8,194 bases of DNA, from contig DKXD01000017.1 of the NCBI GenBank assembly GCA_002492075.1, positions 1 to 8,194 on the forward strand, given 5' to 3'. A program made the translations under genes and the position numbers. Below are positions 6,043-8,194 of this stretch, piece after piece. Position 1 is the stretch's first letter. Each line of letters opens with the position of its first letter. The notes under the pieces were generated by a model that was not told the DNA's origin, did not search any database, and worked only from the letters and a program-made list of their open reading frames with translations. Source of the DNA: Ruminococcaceae bacterium UBA7135. GTDB taxonomy: Bacteria > Bacillota > Clostridia > Oscillospirales > Ruminococcaceae.

Positions 6043-6897
6043 TTACTCTCCCCGGCGAATGTCGCCGTGTATCTCGGACATAAATCTATTGTATGCAGCC
6101 TTGTCCTGTTCGATAAGCAGTTCAACGGCGCGGACGGCACACTTTATACCGCGTGTGGAATCATCGGTGATGTTATCGGGCATATTCCGCTTGGAACGTT
6201 CGGCGTTCCAAAGCGCCGTCAACACTCCGCCGCAGCGTATCTTCTTAGGGAACACACTGCGGACAAGCCCCACGGCATAAATAGCCGCGCACTCCATTTC
6301 GCTTGTCAGACAGCCGCATTTCAGGTAGCTTTCCCAGCGCGACTTGATGTTATCTTCCACCGCCGAACGTTCGGGGTTGGTTTCTCCGTAAAAGCTGTCC
6401 TTAGAATGCACCACTCCGACATGATAGCGGTTGCCGGGTTCTTCCGTGGAAAGCTCCTTTGCGGCTTGTACGAGCGCGGTCGTCACTTCAAAATCCGCTA
6501 TTGACGGATACCCTTGAGGAAGATACTCGTAGCTCGTGCCCTCGGCGCGGATAGCAGCCTCGGCGATTATCAGATCGCCGCCGAACACCGAAAGATCAAT
6601 GCCGCCGCTCGTGCCGACGCGGATAAACGTATTTGCGCCACTGTCGATAAGCTCCTCCACCGCGATAGCCGCCGACGGTCCACCAATACCCGTAGAGCAA
6701 ACGCTGACTTTCTCGCCGTTCAGCGTTCCCGTATAGATATTATACTCGCGGTTTTGAGCTATCTGCTTTGCGTTATCAAGCAGCGCGGCGATTTTCGGAA
6801 CTCTGCCCGGGTCTCCGGGAAGAATGACGTAACGCCCAACGTCGCCGTGTCGTATTTTAAGGTGAAAACGCACCTCATTGTTCATTATCGTTGCCAT
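6043..6897 (-). CDS. udp: Uridine phosphorylase-like nucleoside phosphorylase
   Basis: Predicted 284-aa NP-I family phosphorylase, cytoplasmic, splitting uridine (possibly deoxyuridine) and phosphate into uracil and (deoxy)ribose 1-phosphate for pyrimidine salvage. Visible motifs: the phosphate-binding loop LPGDPGRV (26-33), Arg50, the STGIGGPS segment (68-75), RVGTSGG (93-99), SKDSFYGE (165-172), and SEMEC (199-203), where Glu200-Met201-Glu202 contact ribose. The position after DSFYG, which takes part in uracil recognition (Gln in E. coli Udp), is Glu172, and the following loop is longer than in E. coli, as in Gram-positive members; the precise base preference is therefore less certain than the reaction class. 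AAGGAGGT lies upstream of the chosen ATG; the Met at residue 5 has no such site. It is 14 nt downstream of the 173-aa gene, consistent with one transcript. Confidence 0.9.
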   Translation of the reverse strand: MATIMNNEVRFHLKIRHGDVGRYVILPGDPGRVPKIAALLDNAKQIAQNREYNIYTGTLNGEKVSVCSTGIGGPSAAIAVEELIDSGANTFIRVGTSGGIDLSVFGGDLIIAEAAIRAEGTSYEYLPQGYPSIADFEVTTALVQAAKELSTEEPGNRYHVGVVHSKDSFYGETNPERSAVEDNIKSRWESYLKCGCLTSEMECAAIYAVGLVRSVFPKKIRCGGVLTALWNAERSKRNMPDNITDDSTRGIKCAVRAVELLIEQDKAAYNRFMSEIHGDIRRGE

Positions 6898-6911
6898 AAA
6901 CTACCTCCTTA

Positions 6912-7433
6912 TCAAGGCACAACATAGCGGTTCCCTTTTTCATCGGTAAACTCGATCGGTTCGTGCTTTACCTCTCCCTGCGCGACTTCAATACATTCGG
7001 CGCGGGAAAAGTCCTCAACGTCAAGCCGCTGTTTTTCCAAAATCTCCCGAATAGCGCGCGGCAGCTCGTCAAGCTTCAGCGGGGACAGCGGATAAGCGTT
7101 TTGGGTGTAGTATTTTTGACAGACCGCCACATTTTTCGCCTTACCCATCATATCATCGGAATCGTAATAGAACAGTCCCTTACCCGCGAAACTCTCCGCA
7201 ACTTGTCGAGGGAGCGGATTTTTCTTTGACGGTTCAAACAATATCATACACTCCGACTTCCGAGGGAACTTATCGAAAAAATCGATCAGCATATCGACGC
7301 GCTCCATACTTTCACAAACGAACTCGGGGACGTTCGCCGCGCCGCTGCTGCAAAACACCGCGATATTTCCGCACCTGTCAACGCCGTACCACTCGATATC
7401 CAAAGTGCAAAGCTCGGTTTCCGTTATCCTCAT
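6912..7433 (-). CDS. Conserved protein of unknown function
   Basis: Predicted 173-aa soluble protein that I cannot assign to a named family. It opens with TELCTLDIEWYGVDRCGNIAV (6-26), a beta-rich start with a Tyr/Trp pair, then EFVCES (37-42) and hydrophobic helices. A second part (about 98-140) is helical with VCQKYYTQNAYPLSPL, and the acidic C-terminus ends in EFTDEKGNRYVVP, which may form a terminal beta hairpin. No signal peptide, membrane segment or catalytic motif is seen. The overall make-up recalls small clostridial proteins of the SMI1/immunity-like kind, but the resemblance is weak. AAAGGAG lies 5-6 nt before the ATG, and a GC-rich hairpin sits 20 nt upstream. It is followed directly by uridine phosphorylase. 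Confidence 0.82.
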   Translation of the reverse strand: MRITETELCTLDIEWYGVDRCGNIAVFCSSGAANVPEFVCESMERVDMLIDFFDKFPRKSECMILFEPSKKNPLPRQVAESFAGKGLFYYDSDDMMGKAKNVAVCQKYYTQNAYPLSPLKLDELPRAIREILEKQRLDVEDFSRAECIEVAQGEVKHEPIEFTDEKGNRYVVP

Positions 7434-7453
7434 AACCGCTCCTTTTTACGGTT

Positions 7454-7476
7454 TTCCCCCGCCATCGGCGGGGGAA
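7454..7476 (-). other. GC-rich stem-loop between two minus-strand genes
   Basis: A perfect 10-bp stem (TTCCCCCGCC / GGCGGGGGAA) with a 3-nt loop occupies the 53-bp gap between the NHLP-like gene and the 173-aa gene. On the transcribed minus strand it is followed by AAAACCG, not a T-run, so it is not a standard terminator there. A T-run follows only on the plus strand. It may stabilise or process the mRNA between the two genes and set their relative expression. Confidence 0.6.
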
Positions 7477-7486
7477 TTTGCTTTTT

Positions 7487-7708
7487 TCAGTCTTTCTTGC
7501 CGAACAGCCCGCCGAGCTTATCCGCAATACCGCCGAGGTCGACTTTTGCCTTAACTCCGTCAACGACCTTTTGAATTTGGTCGTCGGGCAGGTCAACACC
7601 GATAACGCCCTCAACAGCCTTTATAGGCTCGCTTTGGAACTTGTTCGCAAAATCCTTGTCGGACTTCACTTTTTCTACGATCTCTTCGATTTTTGCTTTA
7701 ATGTCCAT
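7487..7708 (-). CDS. Small NHLP-leader-like protein
   Basis: Predicted 73-aa soluble, highly charged protein. The first 56 residues resemble the leader part of nitrile-hydratase-like leader peptides (NHLP): a basic/acidic amphipathic N-terminal helix, SDKDFANKFQSEPIKAVEG (16-34), then IGVDLPDDQI (36-45), the hallmark G-(V/L)-x-LP-D segment. The tail is short and Gly-rich with GG at 59-60 and 66-67 (VDLGGIADKLGG) and ends in KKD. In NHLP-type RiPP precursors such a GG would be the protease site and a modifiable core with Cys, Ser or Thr would follow; here the tail has none of these residues. I infer that it is one of the common clostridial small proteins that share the leader fold without being a precursor. 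AAGGAGAG precedes the ATG. It starts 24 nt after the DUF362 gene ends. Confidence 0.8.
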   Translation of the reverse strand: MDIKAKIEEIVEKVKSDKDFANKFQSEPIKAVEGVIGVDLPDDQIQKVVDGVKAKVDLGGIADKLGGLFGKKD

Positions 7709-7732
7709 TGCTTTACTCTCCTTATTTGTTAT

Positions 7733-8194
7733 TTAAAGGCATATCAATTGATATGTCCTGTTTCCCATACCCAATGCTTCGGCGGCTTCTATCGTGTGTA
7801 TGCCGTGCCTGCTTTCAACGCGCTCAATAAAGTGAGCCTTGCCCGGATCATCGGACTTATATATGAGATCGATACACGCTTGATCGACCGCCACGGGATC
7901 CGTACCCGCCAAAATGCCTATATCCTTCATACAGGGATCCTCCGCGACAGCACAGCAGTCACAGTCTACGGAAAGATTACACATAACGTTGATATAAGCT
8001 ATCTTGTTTTTGAAGTGCTCCGCCACAGCCCAAGCCGCGTCCGCCATTGCTTCAAGGAACCTGTCCTGTTCGGTGCTCCACATCGCGTCGGGGTTTCCCG
8101 CGCCGTGTATATACGCTTTTCCGTAAGAGGACGCGAACCCTATCGAAAGCTGTTTCAGCGCTCCGCCGTAGCCGCCCATGGGGTGTCCCTTGAA
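7733..8194 (-). CDS. DUF362 domain-containing protein, C-terminal part (cut by window edge)
   Basis: The last 153 residues of a DUF362 protein; the reading frame continues without a break to the right edge (visible start FKGHPMGGYGGALKQ), so the ATG at 8179 is internal. The family is widespread in anaerobes, poorly characterised, and often linked to iron-sulfur clusters. Visible features: the GGYGGALKQLSIG block typical of the family, and a cysteine cluster VDCDCCAVAEDPC (fragment residues 76-88; Cys 78, 80, 81, 88) followed by DIGILAGTDPVAVDQA, as in family members where this segment precedes a conserved Asp-rich helix. The C-terminus ends normally at the TAA at 7733. Biochemical role unknown; an iron-sulfur role here is inferred from family habit and the cysteines. 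It is the most upstream visible gene of the minus-strand cluster. Confidence 0.88.
   Translation of the reverse strand, partial: FKGHPMGGYGGALKQLSIGFASSYGKAYIHGAGNPDAMWSTEQDRFLEAMADAAWAVAEHFKNKIAYINVMCNLSVDCDCCAVAEDPCMKDIGILAGTDPVAVDQACIDLIYKSDDPGKAHFIERVESRHGIHTIEAAEALGMGNRTYQLICL

Noticed and set aside
5752..6504. Plus-strand 250-codon frame over the convergent cluster
   Set aside because: It covers two minus-strand genes, one of them a clear nucleoside phosphorylase, and runs across their junction; no ribosome binding site or domain was seen.
1..8194. CRISPR arrays, tRNA or rRNA genes, insertion sequences, attachment sites
   Set aside because: No direct-repeat/spacer pattern, RNA gene signatures, transposase or integrase motifs or paired terminal repeats were found on either strand.

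Overview
The window reads as chromosomal DNA of a Gram-positive anaerobe, most likely a gut-type Clostridia member (Oscillospirales/Ruminococcaceae-like). The evidence is indirect: strong AAGGAGG-type ribosome binding sites, mid-range GC (by eye), consensus sigma-A-like promoters, and protein families common in that group (DUF362, a small NHLP-leader-like protein, a clostridial-type GT4 glycosyltransferase, a Gram-positive-type uridine phosphorylase). No mobile element, CRISPR array, tRNA or rRNA is visible.

Layout. (1) At 13-441 (minus) lies a MarR-family regulator. Its promoter (TTGACA-17-TATAAT) carries two near-identical palindromes: one fills the spacer between -35 and -10 and the other sits at about +1 to +15, an arrangement expected of tight autorepression. 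(2) A divergent promoter at 623-651 (TTGATT-17-TATAAT) starts a plus-strand run of six closely spaced genes: a GT4 glycosyltransferase with a basic C-terminal extension (697-2265), tRNA-guanine transglycosylase tgt (2269-3405), two tandem paralogous small proteins of unknown function (3407-3778, 3790-4164), a DUF5984-like protein joined by an ATGA overlap (4161-4892), and a HAD phosphatase (4956-5618). A degenerate heptamer repeat lies just ahead of the HAD gene. (3) A strong bidirectional terminator at 5620-5654 separates this from a convergent minus-strand cluster. (4) The minus cluster, in transcription order, is a DUF362 protein (partial, running off the right edge), a 73-aa NHLP-leader-like protein, a 173-aa unknown protein, uridine phosphorylase and a 120-aa cysteine-containing unknown protein.

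How the genes fit together. The recognisable enzymes are housekeeping or salvage functions (glycolipid or glycan transfer, tRNA queuosine modification, phosphate-ester hydrolysis, nucleoside phosphorolysis), and there is no single obvious pathway. The unexplained content is the set of small proteins: the paralogous pair plus DUF5984-like protein on the plus strand, and the two unknown proteins flanking uridine phosphorylase on the minus strand. I see no clear-cut new system. The strongest signals for follow-up are the MarR dual-operator promoter, the tandem paralogs with their DUF5984-like partner, the leader-like peptide without maturation genes, and the heptamer repeat.
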